Shown: piece by piece, positions 18,621-27,146 of the stretch | Layout: every line of letters begins with the position of its first letter | How positions within the stretch are numbered: the stretch's first letter is position 1 | Made by a program: the position numbers and the translations under genes | The notes under the pieces: model-generated | The model's input: only the letters and a program-made list of their open reading frames with translations | The model's database searches: none | What the model was told of the DNA's origin: nothing | NCBI RefSeq assembly: GCF_000317575.1 | Contig: NC_019748.1 | Location: 946,001-1,010,000, forward strand | Direction of reading: 5' to 3' | DNA from: Stanieria cyanosphaera PCC 7437 | GTDB lineage: Bacteria > Cyanobacteriota > Cyanobacteriia > Cyanobacteriales > Xenococcaceae | DNA: 64,000 nt

Positions 18621-19739
18621 CTAACCACCAAAAGCCACAGGAAAAGCTAATTTCAAAGCAGCCGTAATTAATAAGTTAGCTAAAGAAACTGGCAGTAAAA
18701 ATTTCCAACCTAAATCTAGTAATTGGTCAATTCGTACCCGAGGAACTGTCCAACGTAAAAGAATGGCAATGAAAATTAGGAAGTAAGCCTTGAGTAAAGT
18801 CATAATAATTCCTAAAGATGCTGCTAGTACTTGTAACCAAGGAGTAGTATCACTTACTCCAAACCAACCAGCTAAATGATCTAAAGGAACGATAAATTCC
18901 CAACCACCAAGATAGAGAACTGCAAAAACTAGAGCTGATAATACGAGGTTAACGTAAGACCCAAGGTAAAATAGGGCAAACTTCATGCCTGCATATTCAG
19001 TTTGGTAACCAGCTACTAATTCTTCTTCTGCTTCAGGAAGGTCAAAAGGAAGACGTTCACATTCTGCTAAAGCTGCGATCCAAAAAATAATGAAGCCTAC
19101 TGGTTGTCGCCAAACGTTCCAACCAAGAATGCCATAACCTGCCTGTTGCTCAACAATATCGATAGTACTAAGACTGTTGGACATCATCACGACTGCGAGT
19201 ACTGATAATGCCAAGGGAATTTCGTAGCTAATTGACTGTGCTGCTGCCCGTAAACCACCCAAGAGTGAGTATTTGTTATTGGAAGCATAACCAGACATTA
19301 ATAAACCAATTGGAGCAATACTTGAAAGAGAAATCCAGATAAAAATCCCGACATTTAAGTCCGTAATCGCCAAATTTTGTCCAAAAGGAACAATTAAATA
19401 AGATAAAAACACAGGAATTACGACTACGACAGGGCCAAGAGTGAACAACCAACGGTCGGATTTAGCTGGAATAACATCTTCTTTAAAAACAAGTTTGATG
19501 CCATCGGCTACTGGTTGAAGTACTCCCAACGGACCTGCATATTCAGGACCAATACGTTGTTGTGCTGCAGCAGAAATTTTTCTTTCTAACCAAACAACTA
19601 CTAAAACTCCTACTGTTGCCCCAATCAGCATCAATAACATTGGTATAGGTAACCAGAGGGCTTGTGCTACACCAGAGGGAAGTCCTAAAGCTTTGACAGC
19701 TTCAATAAAACTTCCTTGGAGGTCGATTCCTGAATTCAT
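18621..19739 (-). CDS. ndhA: NAD(P)H-quinone oxidoreductase subunit 1 (NdhA)
   Basis: A 372-residue NuoH homologue with eight membrane helices. Conserved parts include [20 protein letters not shown] after helix 1, [15 protein letters not shown], and [20 protein letters not shown] in the acidic loop that lines the quinone channel. It couples the peripheral arm to the proton-pumping arm. It is first in the ndhA-I-G-E operon, with 85 bp to ndhI. The promoter lies in the 215-bp gap between it and the protease gene. Confidence 0.97.
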   Translation of the reverse strand: MNSGIDLQGSFIEAVKALGLPSGVAQALWLPIPMLLMLIGATVGVLVVVWLERKISAAAQQRIGPEYAGPLGVLQPVADGIKLVFKEDVIPAKSDRWLFTLGPVVVVIPVFLSYLIVPFGQNLAITDLNVGIFIWISLSSIAPIGLLMSGYASNNKYSLLGGLRAAAQSISYEIPLALSVLAVVMMSNSLSTIDIVEQQAGYGILGWNVWRQPVGFIIFWIAALAECERLPFDLPEAEEELVAGYQTEYAGMKFALFYLGSYVNLVLSALVFAVLYLGGWEFIVPLDHLAGWFGVSDTTPWLQVLAASLGIIMTLLKAYFLIFIAILLRWTVPRVRIDQLLDLGWKFLLPVSLANLLITAALKLAFPVAFGG

Positions 19740-19954
19740 ATTTGCTTTTGCTTTGTAGATTGAGTTACTTTAAGCTCAAATTTAGAAAGTGTGAAGATTT
19801 TTAATCCTTCTCAATGGATAGTATATCGTTGTCCAACAATTAACCTGATCGATTAATCAGTAATTTTTACTTATGTTAGTGATTAAAAGTCACTAAAGAC
19901 TTGATTTGCTTTGAAAGTGGGGAATGGGCAACAGGCAAAAGGAAATCAAGAAAA

Positions 19955-21208
19955 CTATTCTATAGCAGTTCTTGGCATACCTTGGAGTTGGGCTGTGACT
20001 ACCTTAAGCTGGATACGGCGACCACGCAGTGCCTCGGCTCCGCCGAGACCGCCTCGCAAAATTTCTAATTGAAGACTGTGATTGACACCGCTATTTTCAA
20101 CAATCGACTGCAAGCGGTCGGCGGTGGTTACTGGTTCGCCATCAACGGATAAAATAACGTCTCCGCGACGAACTCCTCCTTTTTCTGCTGGAGTATTTGG
20201 CATCACCCTGACAACTAAAACTCCTGCTGTTTCGGGTACAAAGAAAGCAGAGTTGGGGTCTTGATTATTTTGTCGGGCAAGTTCTGGGGTTAAACTAACC
20301 ATTTGTATGCCCACATAGGGATGCGGTACTTGTTGACCAGCAGCTAGAGTGTCTTTGAGGGTTTTAGCTTTATTGATTGGAATGGCAAACCCAATTCCAT
20401 TGGCATCAGCCCGAATTGCTGTATTAATGCCAATTACTTCTCCTCTTTCATTGAGTAAAGGACCTCCAGAGTTACCAGGATTGATCGCTGCATCGGTTTG
20501 TAAAAAATCTACTCGTTTATCTGGAATTCCTACTTGAGCCGAGGAACGAGATAAAGTACTGATAATTCCCAACGTTACAGTGTTATTTAAACCAATCGGA
20601 TTCCCAACTGCGATCGCCCAATCTCCTACTTGTACCTGGGTAGAATCTCCTAAAGGTGCGACTGGTAAGGCTGCTCCTTTTGGTTCAATTTTGACTACTG
20701 CTAAGTCGGTTACTTCGTCTGTGCCTTGAACTTTTCCTTCAAACTCTCTACCATCTTTGAGAGTTACTACTACTCGGTCTGCCTGACTGACTACGTGAGC
20801 ATTAGTCAAGATAATCCCATTAGGATCGATAATAAACCCAGAACCTTGACCCCGAAGTTGTCTTTGTTCGGGAATCGGGGCTGCGAAGCGATCGCCAAAA
20901 AAGTCTCGAAAAAAGGGGTCTTCAAATAAAGGATCAATTCTACGGGTCACGGTTTTTTCCGTATCAATTCTAACTACGGCTGGTCCCGTTTTTGCGATCG
21001 CAGAGCTAACAAAATTGGTTGCAGTTTGAGCTTGATTACGATCAAGTTGCAGAGCAATAGCATTATTTTGAGGATTAACCGCAGAAGGTGAAGTTAGGGG
21101 GTCAGCTTGAGAGGACATGACCTTAATGCCACCAAAAGTTAATCCGACTCCTAACAAAAGTGCCACAAAATGACTAACTACTTTGCCTAGAAATCCTGAT
21201 TTTTCCAT
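19955..21208 (-). CDS. HtrA/Deg-family serine protease
   Basis: A 417-residue trypsin-like protease with a PDZ domain. An N-terminal membrane anchor or signal (FVALLLGVGLTFGGIKVMSS) is followed by the catalytic triad His138 (ILTNAHVV), Asp168 (VTDLAVVKI) and Ser247 (NPGNSGGPL). One PDZ domain spans about residues 290-400. This fits the cyanobacterial HhoA/HhoB/HtrA set, periplasmic or membrane-bound proteases of protein quality control; which of the three is not clear. Residues about 386-397 (GLGGAEALRGRR) interrupt the last PDZ strands and coincide with a palindromic repeat inserted in frame. Confidence 0.9.
   Translation of the reverse strand: MEKSGFLGKVVSHFVALLLGVGLTFGGIKVMSSQADPLTSPSAVNPQNNAIALQLDRNQAQTATNFVSSAIAKTGPAVVRIDTEKTVTRRIDPLFEDPFFRDFFGDRFAAPIPEQRQLRGQGSGFIIDPNGIILTNAHVVSQADRVVVTLKDGREFEGKVQGTDEVTDLAVVKIEPKGAALPVAPLGDSTQVQVGDWAIAVGNPIGLNNTVTLGIISTLSRSSAQVGIPDKRVDFLQTDAAINPGNSGGPLLNERGEVIGINTAIRADANGIGFAIPINKAKTLKDTLAAGQQVPHPYVGIQMVSLTPELARQNNQDPNSAFFVPETAGVLVVRVMPNTPAEKGGVRRGDVILSVDGEPVTTADRLQSIVENSGVNHSLQLEILRGGLGGAEALRGRRIQLKVVTAQLQGMPRTAIE
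20018..20052. repeat. Palindromic repeat inside the HtrA-like gene
   Basis: Contains the hairpin CTCGGC-TCC-GCCGAG. It matches the element at 51420-51454 at 29 of 35 positions, including a compensatory pair change in the stem (G-C here, A-T there). It keeps the protease frame open and supplies about a dozen extra residues. Confidence 0.75.
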
Positions 21209-21402
21209 ACAGTTGAAATTAATAAGATTGAAAATCTATCAAACAAAAAATATACAAGATTTTTTTTCGATCATAGCTTTTTGTTGAGTCTTGTTTGGGG
21301 AATTAATATCTTGCTGAGGTTAAATCAATTTTGATGAAACAGAATTTTTCTAAATTCAGAAGTCATGGGTCGCAAGCTCTATATTTGAAAATTAATAATT
21401 AC

Positions 21403-22701
21403 TTAACTAAGAGCAACTTCTCGAACTACAGGAGAGACTATAAACCCATTTGCGGATTTTTCTACAAGCGATCGCTGTCTTAAAGAAACAACAGCACTAA
21501 TAATATCTCCGCCAGAAATATTCACCAAACTTGTAATCAAATCTTTTAACAAAATAGGTTGTGATTGATTAGCAATTTCAATCAAAATTTTTAGTTCTAA
21601 ATCTGAAAGCCTGTTTAACATTCCTCTCACAAAATTTGTGACATTGCGAGGAAATAAAGTAGCATCTAAAAAGTCACTGACATTGCCATCAAAAACTTCT
21701 TGAATAGTAGTAGCTGCTAATTTAAGTAGTAAAGGATTTCCGCCATAAATTTCGATTAAACTCTGCCAATTTCCTTGTCCTGACAATTTTTTTTCTTTTA
21801 ATAATAACTTAGCGTTTTCTCCTAATCCTGCTATTTTTAGGGAACGAACAGGAGATGTTTCTCCTTCTAAGAAAGAAATTTCTCTGACTTGTTCTCGACT
21901 AGTAATTAAGATACAACTTTTTGAGTTTTCTTCACCAAAGCGACGAAAAAATTGACCGTAATTTTCGTAGCCTTGAGTATAAGTTCCTACTAATTCTTTT
22001 GGTAAAAGTAAATTTTCCAAACCATCCAGAATAATCAAACAACGATGAGTTTTAAAATGAGTAATTAGCCAAGATATTTTATAATTTAAACTATTAATTT
22101 GATGCTTTTCCCCTTGCGGGTGCAAAATTTGAATAATATCAGTTAATAATTGATCAAGAGAAGGTGCTTGATACAGCGATCGCCAAATTAAATAATCAAA
22201 TTGTTCCTGAATTTGTTGAGCAATTTTTACTCCTAAAGCAGTTTTACCAATTCCACCTATTCCTATTAAAGAAATTAAACGACAACGTTGATTGACAATC
22301 CAATCATTGAGAATAGCTAGTTCTTGAGAGCGGTCATAAAATACGGAAACATCGGGCGCACTATCCCAATCGAGATAATTATGAGTTTGAGTTGGTTGTG
22401 AAGAGGATTGAAGATTAAGATGATTAGCTTGTGCCAAAAGTGTCGATAACTCTGCTTGTTCCTGATACTTTCTGATCAGACGTTGCTGTAATTTTGTCAG
22501 TTTAACAGGACCTCGTCCCTCAATCTGAAACTTTTGATACACCTCACTAAGTCTTTTCCGTACGGCATCCTCACTGATGTGCAGGTTCGCTGCCATAGTT
22601 GCTACTGATTCTCCCTCCATCGCCAATGACAACACTTCTAGTTCAGCACTAGAAATGCGATGTTCAGATGCGATCGCTTTAATGAAGTTTTGAGGGATCA
22701 T
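21403..22701 (-). CDS. NB-ARC ATPase with N-terminal helix-turn-helix
   Basis: A 432-residue STAND-type protein. Residues 14-62 form a LuxR-like helix-turn-helix (SSAELEVLSLAMEGESVATM, then LHISEDAVRKRLSEVY). The NB-ARC ATPase follows, with Walker A GIGGIGKT (147-154), Walker B-type strand CLIILDGLENLL (about 220-231) and a GNPLLLKLAA motif. A winged-helix part (LKILIEIANQSQPILLKDLI) ends the protein. The WD40 or TPR sensor repeats common in such proteins are absent. It is probably a nucleotide-switched regulator. It is divergent from sps across a region with repeated TTAAATGAG-like motifs, which could be its operators (inference). Confidence 0.8.
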   Translation of the reverse strand: MIPQNFIKAIASEHRISSAELEVLSLAMEGESVATMAANLHISEDAVRKRLSEVYQKFQIEGRGPVKLTKLQQRLIRKYQEQAELSTLLAQANHLNLQSSSQPTQTHNYLDWDSAPDVSVFYDRSQELAILNDWIVNQRCRLISLIGIGGIGKTALGVKIAQQIQEQFDYLIWRSLYQAPSLDQLLTDIIQILHPQGEKHQINSLNYKISWLITHFKTHRCLIILDGLENLLLPKELVGTYTQGYENYGQFFRRFGEENSKSCILITSREQVREISFLEGETSPVRSLKIAGLGENAKLLLKEKKLSGQGNWQSLIEIYGGNPLLLKLAATTIQEVFDGNVSDFLDATLFPRNVTNFVRGMLNRLSDLELKILIEIANQSQPILLKDLITSLVNISGGDIISAVVSLRQRSLVEKSANGFIVSPVVREVALS

Positions 22702-22745
22702 GTTCGGATTATTTACTTGGTCGTGAATATTACATTAACAGCTTA

Positions 22746-22963
22746 CCTCATTTTAATGAGGTCATTAACATTGATTAGCTGATATCCAATCATTTTGCAA
22801 GACTTTTATTCCGTTCAAATCTAAAGAAAATATTAAGAAATATTACTAATCTCATTCAAGCGAATTATATTTAAGAGAATCTCATTTATGTGAGCATAAA
22901 GCTGCTTAAATGAGTAGCTTAAGTGAGAAAAATAAGTCTTTTTAGACTGAACTCTCATTTAAT
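22746..22963. promoter_or_regulatory. Array of CTCATTTAA / TTAAATGAG motifs
   Basis: Six related sites lie in the divergent promoter region: the palindrome CCTCATT-TT-AATGAGG (22746-22761), CTCATTCAAG (22851), CTCATTTATGTGAG (22881), CTTAAATGAG (22905), CTTAAGTGAG (22918) and CTCATTTAAT (22954). The fourth and fifth are direct repeats 13 bases apart. The density and symmetry suggest binding sites for a dimeric regulator. Confidence 0.55.
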
Positions 22964-22992
22964 TACTTTATCGAGTTAAGAATAACGATATT

Positions 22993-24255
22993 ATGAATGC
23001 TGGTAAGCGTATTGCGCTAATTTCTGTTCACGGCGACCCTGCGATCGAGATTGGTAAAGAAGAAGCAGGAGGACAAAACGTTTACGTTCGCCAAGTGGGC
23101 GAAGCTTTAGCAAGACAAGGATGGCAAGTGGATATGTTCACTCGTAAGACCAACCCTACGCAATCCTCAATCGTTCAACATAGTCCTAACTGTCGCACTA
23201 TTCGCCTCGTTGCTGGTTCTGAAACTTTTATTCCTAGAGATCAACTGTTTGAATATTTACCTACTTTTGTTGACCAGCTACGGCAGTTTCAAAGAGACAA
23301 TCAGATTCAATATTCTCTCGTCCATACCAATTATTGGTTATCTGCGTGGGTAGGAATGGAATTGAAAAAACACCAACCCCTCAAACAAATCCATACCTAT
23401 CATTCTCTTGGCGCAATTAAATATCAATCTGTGAGTGAAATTCCTGCTATTGCTGCAACTCGTTTAGAAGTAGAAAAAACCTGTTTAGAAACAGCAGATT
23501 GTATTGTTGCTACTTCGCCTCAAGAGCAAGAACACATGAGACAGTTCGTTTCTAGTCAGGGTAAAATTGAAATTATTCCTTGTGGTACTGACATTGATCG
23601 CTTTGGTTCAGTCTCAAGTTCGGAAGCTCGTTTACGTTTAGGTATTCCTAAATCAAGTCTGGTAGTATTGTATGTTGGTAGATTTGACCAGCGTAAAGGA
23701 ATTGAAACTTTAGTTAAAGCGATCGGTAAATCAATATTCCCTGGTTTAGCAGATATACGTTTAATTATTGTTGGTGGTTCTCGTTCTGGACAAAGCGACG
23801 GAATTGAAAGAGAAAGAATTGAAGGAATTGTTGATGAGTTAGGGTTACGAGAATTTACTACTTTCCCTGGACAAGTCGATCATGACGAATTACCTAATTA
23901 TTACGCTGCTGCTAATCTCTGCGTAGTTCCTAGTCATTATGAACCCTTTGGTTTAGTTGCGATCGAAGCAATGGCATCAGGAACGCCCGTAGTTGCTTCA
24001 GATGTAGGAGGTTTGAAATTTACCGTTGCTGACGAAAAAACAGGATTACTTTGTCCTCCTCAGGATGAAGAATCTTTTAAAGAAGCGATTGATCGCATTT
24101 TATCGCGTCCTACTTGGCAGAAAAAATTAGGTAAAGCTGCTCGCCAAAGAGTAGAAACTATGTTTAGTTGGAATGGAGTTGCTCAACAATTAAGCGATCT
24201 TTATGAATCATTGAATGAAGAAGCTTTAGAAGAATTAACTTTAATCAGTGCTTAG
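22993..24255 (+). CDS. spsA: Sucrose-phosphate synthase, minimal (glucosyltransferase domain only)
   Basis: A 420-residue GT4 enzyme with a GT-B fold. The opening MNAGKRIALISVHGDPAIEI and then GKEEAGGQNVYVRQVGEALA is that of the short sucrose-phosphate synthases of filamentous cyanobacteria. The C-terminal half has the GT4 signature EPFGLVAIEAMASGTPVVAS for binding the nucleotide sugar. It joins UDP- or ADP-glucose to fructose-6-phosphate. The phosphatase-like domain of longer SPS proteins is absent, so a separate sucrose-phosphatase would be required. Sucrose synthase is encoded at 48231. Sucrose serves as compatible solute and carbon carrier. Confidence 0.85.
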   Translation: MNAGKRIALISVHGDPAIEIGKEEAGGQNVYVRQVGEALARQGWQVDMFTRKTNPTQSSIVQHSPNCRTIRLVAGSETFIPRDQLFEYLPTFVDQLRQFQRDNQIQYSLVHTNYWLSAWVGMELKKHQPLKQIHTYHSLGAIKYQSVSEIPAIAATRLEVEKTCLETADCIVATSPQEQEHMRQFVSSQGKIEIIPCGTDIDRFGSVSSSEARLRLGIPKSSLVVLYVGRFDQRKGIETLVKAIGKSIFPGLADIRLIIVGGSRSGQSDGIERERIEGIVDELGLREFTTFPGQVDHDELPNYYAAANLCVVPSHYEPFGLVAIEAMASGTPVVASDVGGLKFTVADEKTGLLCPPQDEESFKEAIDRILSRPTWQKKLGKAARQRVETMFSWNGVAQQLSDLYESLNEEALEELTLISA

Positions 24256-24296
24256 TACCGCTATGCGAAAATAGATTATCTCAATAATTTTTCATG

Positions 24297-24327
24297 ATGG
24301 GGAGAAAAATCTCCCCATTTTTTTTAA
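24297..24327 (+). terminator. Rho-independent terminator after sps
   Basis: Arms ATGGGGAGA and TCTCCCCAT with loop AAAA and a following T-run make a canonical terminator about 40 bases after the stop. Confidence 0.9.
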
Positions 24328-24559
24328 TAAAAACTAAAAAGATTAAAAATTTTGTTTATTTTTTAACTTCTGTACAGGCAAAGTCATTTATTCTAATGCT
24401 TGACCCCGAGTTGAAAATTGGTACAAAAAAGTATCACCAAAGTTAGATATGTAAAAAATCTTTTTTTTCTAAGATTGAAGAAGATTAGATTGTTATAATG
24501 CTTAAAAATAGCATTTTCTTCGGTCTAATATAATTGAAATTCTAGCTCAAAGAGTAGTT

Positions 24560-24814
24560 ATGTCATCAACTAAAATGCTTGAAGGAATAGAATTAATTGA
24601 TTGTGCCAAGGCTAATGCTAAACAAGGCATAAAAGTAGCAGCAAAGCAATGTGGCTATGGTGACAATCTTGATTTATTCAAACAAAATCTTATTCAATCC
24701 TGTCAAGAAATTGGAGTCGAGATTAAAGAATTAGAAGATTTAATTACCGATCAACAATTAGCTCAAGAACAACAAAAAAGAGAAATTGCTCCTGAAACAC
24801 CGACAGAGCTATAA
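24560..24814 (+). CDS. Small conserved hypothetical protein
   Basis: An 84-residue acidic soluble protein of unknown function. It starts MSSTKMLEGIELIDCAKANA and is predicted helical throughout, with two cysteines in the first half (DCAK and KQCGYG) and a Gln/Glu-rich tail (EQQKREIAPETPTEL). No signal or membrane segment is visible. It is isolated: a terminator lies upstream and the broken isiA-like gene faces it from the right. I have seen similar small proteins only as uncharacterised cyanobacterial products. Confidence 0.65.
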   Translation: MSSTKMLEGIELIDCAKANAKQGIKVAAKQCGYGDNLDLFKQNLIQSCQEIGVEIKELEDLITDQQLAQEQQKREIAPETPTEL

Positions 24815-24916
24815 TTGTAGTCTTTTTTAACAAAAATATCGGTGTAGCTAATTTGAATTTTGATACTAAATCCGATTACTAAAGTACACTATTATTCAGT
24901 TATCAGTTATCAGTGA

Positions 24917-25543
24917 TCAATTTGTTACTTTGATCCTTCGTTTCACGTTTCTGAAGCTTCGCGCTTTCTGCCTCCTCGTTAAAGGATTTAAAGTAGGCTC
25001 GGTGACTACTCGCACGTCTTGAATATTGACATCGTATAGTCCACCCCAGAACATAGCTTTGCCCACTAGCAGCAATGCACCTATGCCTAGAAATAACAAA
25101 TGATGACCGAGAATGATACCCAGTTGTTTAGGATCATCCCATTCAAAATGAAACTTACGAGCCTGTCCTTTGGCTTCTTTAAGATCGCTTGGTGCTTTGA
25201 AATTATGGAAGAGCGCACCTGCACCCAAAACGCCAGAAGAAATTAAATGTACTGCCCCGACAACAAACATAGGGTAAGTATCTACTGTATCTACTACTTG
25301 TCCTCCTTCGCCAACACCTAAACCAAGAGTAGCTAGATGAGGTAAAAGAATTAAGCCTTGTTCGCTCATTGGTAAGCTGGGGTCAAATTTTGATAGTTCA
25401 AAAAAAGTAAATGCCCCGGCCCAAAAAGTTATTAGGGCTGCTTGAGCAACATGGGCTGCAATAAACAAGCCAGATAAATTGGCAAACCGAGCGTTCCCTG
25501 CCCACCAATCATACTTAACTCTAGGTTGATCGTATGTGTGCAA
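24917..25543 (-). pseudogene. isiA: IsiA/CP43'-like chlorophyll protein, truncated after helix 3
   Basis: The protein begins [20 protein letters not shown] after a TTG start at 25543, with AGGAGG spaced seven bases away. It continues with [20 protein letters not shown] and the third membrane helix ([16 protein letters not shown]). This is the IsiA/Pcb antenna family, six-helix chlorophyll proteins made under iron stress around photosystem I. After PTLNPL the sequence jumps to an unrelated basic tail ([20 protein letters not shown]), encoded by generic intergenic repeat DNA, so helices 4-6 are lost. A nine-base tandem duplication adds DTV before DTYP. It is probably non-functional. Confidence 0.85.
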
Positions 25544-25619
25544 AACGAAACCTCCTGATAAATTTTGCAAAATTTGTTAGTAATTATTCTCAATAAAACA
25601 ACAACAAGTTAATTATGCA

Positions 25620-25637
25620 TTATTGATAACTATTTGC
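25620..25637. promoter_or_regulatory. Fur-box-like site upstream of the isiA remnant
   Basis: TTATTGATAACTATTTGC resembles the GATAAT-type Fur operator. It lies about 80 bases upstream of the isiA-like start. The same pattern occurs on the other strand at 25811-25830. Confidence 0.4.
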
Positions 25638-25810
25638 AAATTTAATCGTGACAAAACTTAATAAATCTAGAGATGATCAACAATAATAGTTATTAGATTA
25701 TTTGGTCTTAACCTCTATTTGAAAACCCGAAAAACTCTTTAATGTCGTCAAGCTTTGATTAAAATTTCTTTTGTATTTACTATGCAATCATTATATTTTT
25801 CGATACAAAA

Positions 25811-25830
25811 GAGAATAACTATCAATAAAA
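25811..25830. promoter_or_regulatory. Fur-box-like site upstream of the CP43-like remnant
   Basis: Read on the minus strand it is TTTTATTGATAGTTATTCTC and matches the site at 25620 at 14 of 18 positions. It lies about 75 bases before the GTG start of the CP43-like gene. The two sites are arranged symmetrically in the divergent promoter region. Confidence 0.4.
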
Positions 25831-25905
25831 GATTTTTTAATGTAAGCTAAACAAAAAACTAATTGCATTAAATTCTCAATAAAGTTGAAAGGGAGGTTGG
25901 TAACT

Positions 25906-26711
25906 GTGACCGCCATAACTAATAGTCCTCAAGAAATTGGCGACTATACAGATATTCCCTGGTGGGCAGGAAACGCTCGACTAAAGGATATTTCAGGTAA
26001 GTTATTAGGATCGCACGTAGCCCACGCTGGTTTGATTGTATTTTGGGCTGGTGCAATGAGTTTGTTTGAAGTATTTCGCTTTGATCTCACTCAGCCAATG
26101 TACGAACAAGGATTAATTATTTTGCCTCATTTGGCAACTCTCGGTTTGGGTGTGGGCGATGGTGGGGAGGTAATTAATACCTATCCTTATTTTGTGGTAG
26201 GAGTAATCCATCTTATTTCTTCCGCCGTATTAGGTGCAGGAGGAATTTATCACTCTCTCCTGGGACCAGAAGTATTAGAGGAAAATCGAACTTTTGCAGG
26301 CTTTTTTGGCTATGACTGGAAAGATGACGACAAAATGACTAGTATTCTGGGCATTCATCTGATTTTTCTGGGTATAGGCGCATTTTTATTAGTTTTTTTT
26401 AAAGCTATGTTTTGGGGTGGATTATTTGACCCCTGGGCGATTAATGGCGGAGGAGTCAGAATTATTACCGATCCGACAGTAAATCCCATCACTATTTTTG
26501 GCTATCTGTTTGGGCTTCTGGTGAAGAGGGCATGGCAGCCGTAGACAATCTAGAAGATGTAGTTGGTGGTCATTTGTGGATTGGTTCGCTTTGTATCCTT
26601 GGTGGTTTCTGGCATATGCTTACTAGACCTTTTGGTTGGGCGCGTCGAGTGCTGGTTTATTCTGGAGAAGCTTATTTATCTTACAGTCTAGGCGCGATCG
26701 CTTTGTTGTAA
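25906..26711 (+). pseudogene. CP43-like chlorophyll protein with frameshift and 3' truncation
   Basis: Starts at a GTG with GGGAGG nine bases upstream, as in psbC genes. The translation has [40 protein letters not shown] and [20 protein letters not shown], then helix 3. At about 26514 one base is missing: frame 1 ends [14 protein letters not shown], while the next frame continues [20 protein letters not shown], then [20 protein letters not shown] and [14 protein letters not shown] before a stop. The rest of helix 5, the large lumenal loop and helix 6 are absent. It is closest to CP43-type antenna proteins of isi clusters, not to a complete psbC. Confidence 0.85.
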
Positions 26712-26726
26712 CTTTGTACTGATTAT

Positions 26727-27062
26727 ATGTTACAAATTTTTTATTTTGGTAGTATTTGGTTTTTAGTTTTGAGTGTACTGAGTTGGCGGTTAATCAAAAT
26801 TACGCAAACAGCTTTCAGTTATCTCAAACGCTTGCATCAAATTCCTTGTTCTAAATGTCCTTTTTTTACTGGAGACTATCGACTTAAATGTACAGTTCAT
26901 CCTATAACTGCTATGTCAGAAGAAGCAATTAACTGTCGTGACTTTATGGCGAAATCTTGCTCTCAACCTGATCATTCAACAGTTTTTAGTAAAAATTGTT
27001 CTAACAAAAAACGTGAGCAAAAAATGTGTGCTGTCTCTCCTTGTCAGACAATACACAGTTAA
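26727..27062 (+). CDS. Small membrane protein with cysteine-rich domain
   Basis: A 111-residue protein with one N-terminal membrane helix (FYFGSIWFLVLSVLSWRLIK). A cytoplasmic-type region follows with CSKCPFFTGDYRLKC, then TVHPITAMSEEAINCRDF, i.e. CxxC...C...H...C, which could bind a metal or Fe-S centre. The last 40 residues contain further cysteines and look less constrained. It starts 15 bases after the broken CP43-like gene and precedes the isiC-like gene, so it probably belonged to the same iron-stress unit. Function unknown. Confidence 0.65.
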   Translation: MLQIFYFGSIWFLVLSVLSWRLIKITQTAFSYLKRLHQIPCSKCPFFTGDYRLKCTVHPITAMSEEAINCRDFMAKSCSQPDHSTVFSKNCSNKKREQKMCAVSPCQTIHS

Positions 27063-27075
27063 ACCAAGCCAAAGA

Positions 27076-27111
27076 GCGATCTCGCCCAGGGGCGAGGCGC
27101 GCTGCAATCGC
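27076..27111. repeat. Palindromic repeat, same family as 20018 and 51420
   Basis: On the minus strand it has the layout GCGAT, eight bases, GCCTC, hairpin, GAGATCGC. The stem here is CTCGCCC/GGGCGAG. It lies between the cysteine-rich membrane protein and the isiC-like gene. Confidence 0.65.
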
Positions 27112-27146
27112 ATTTTCCTCTTAACCAGAAAAATCTCTCATAATTT

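Noticed and set aside
24917-26544. Initial reading of both proteins as PsaL (photosystem I subunit XI)
   Set aside because: [20 protein letters not shown] and the helix pattern belong to the IsiA/CP43 antenna family. PsaL lacks these motifs.
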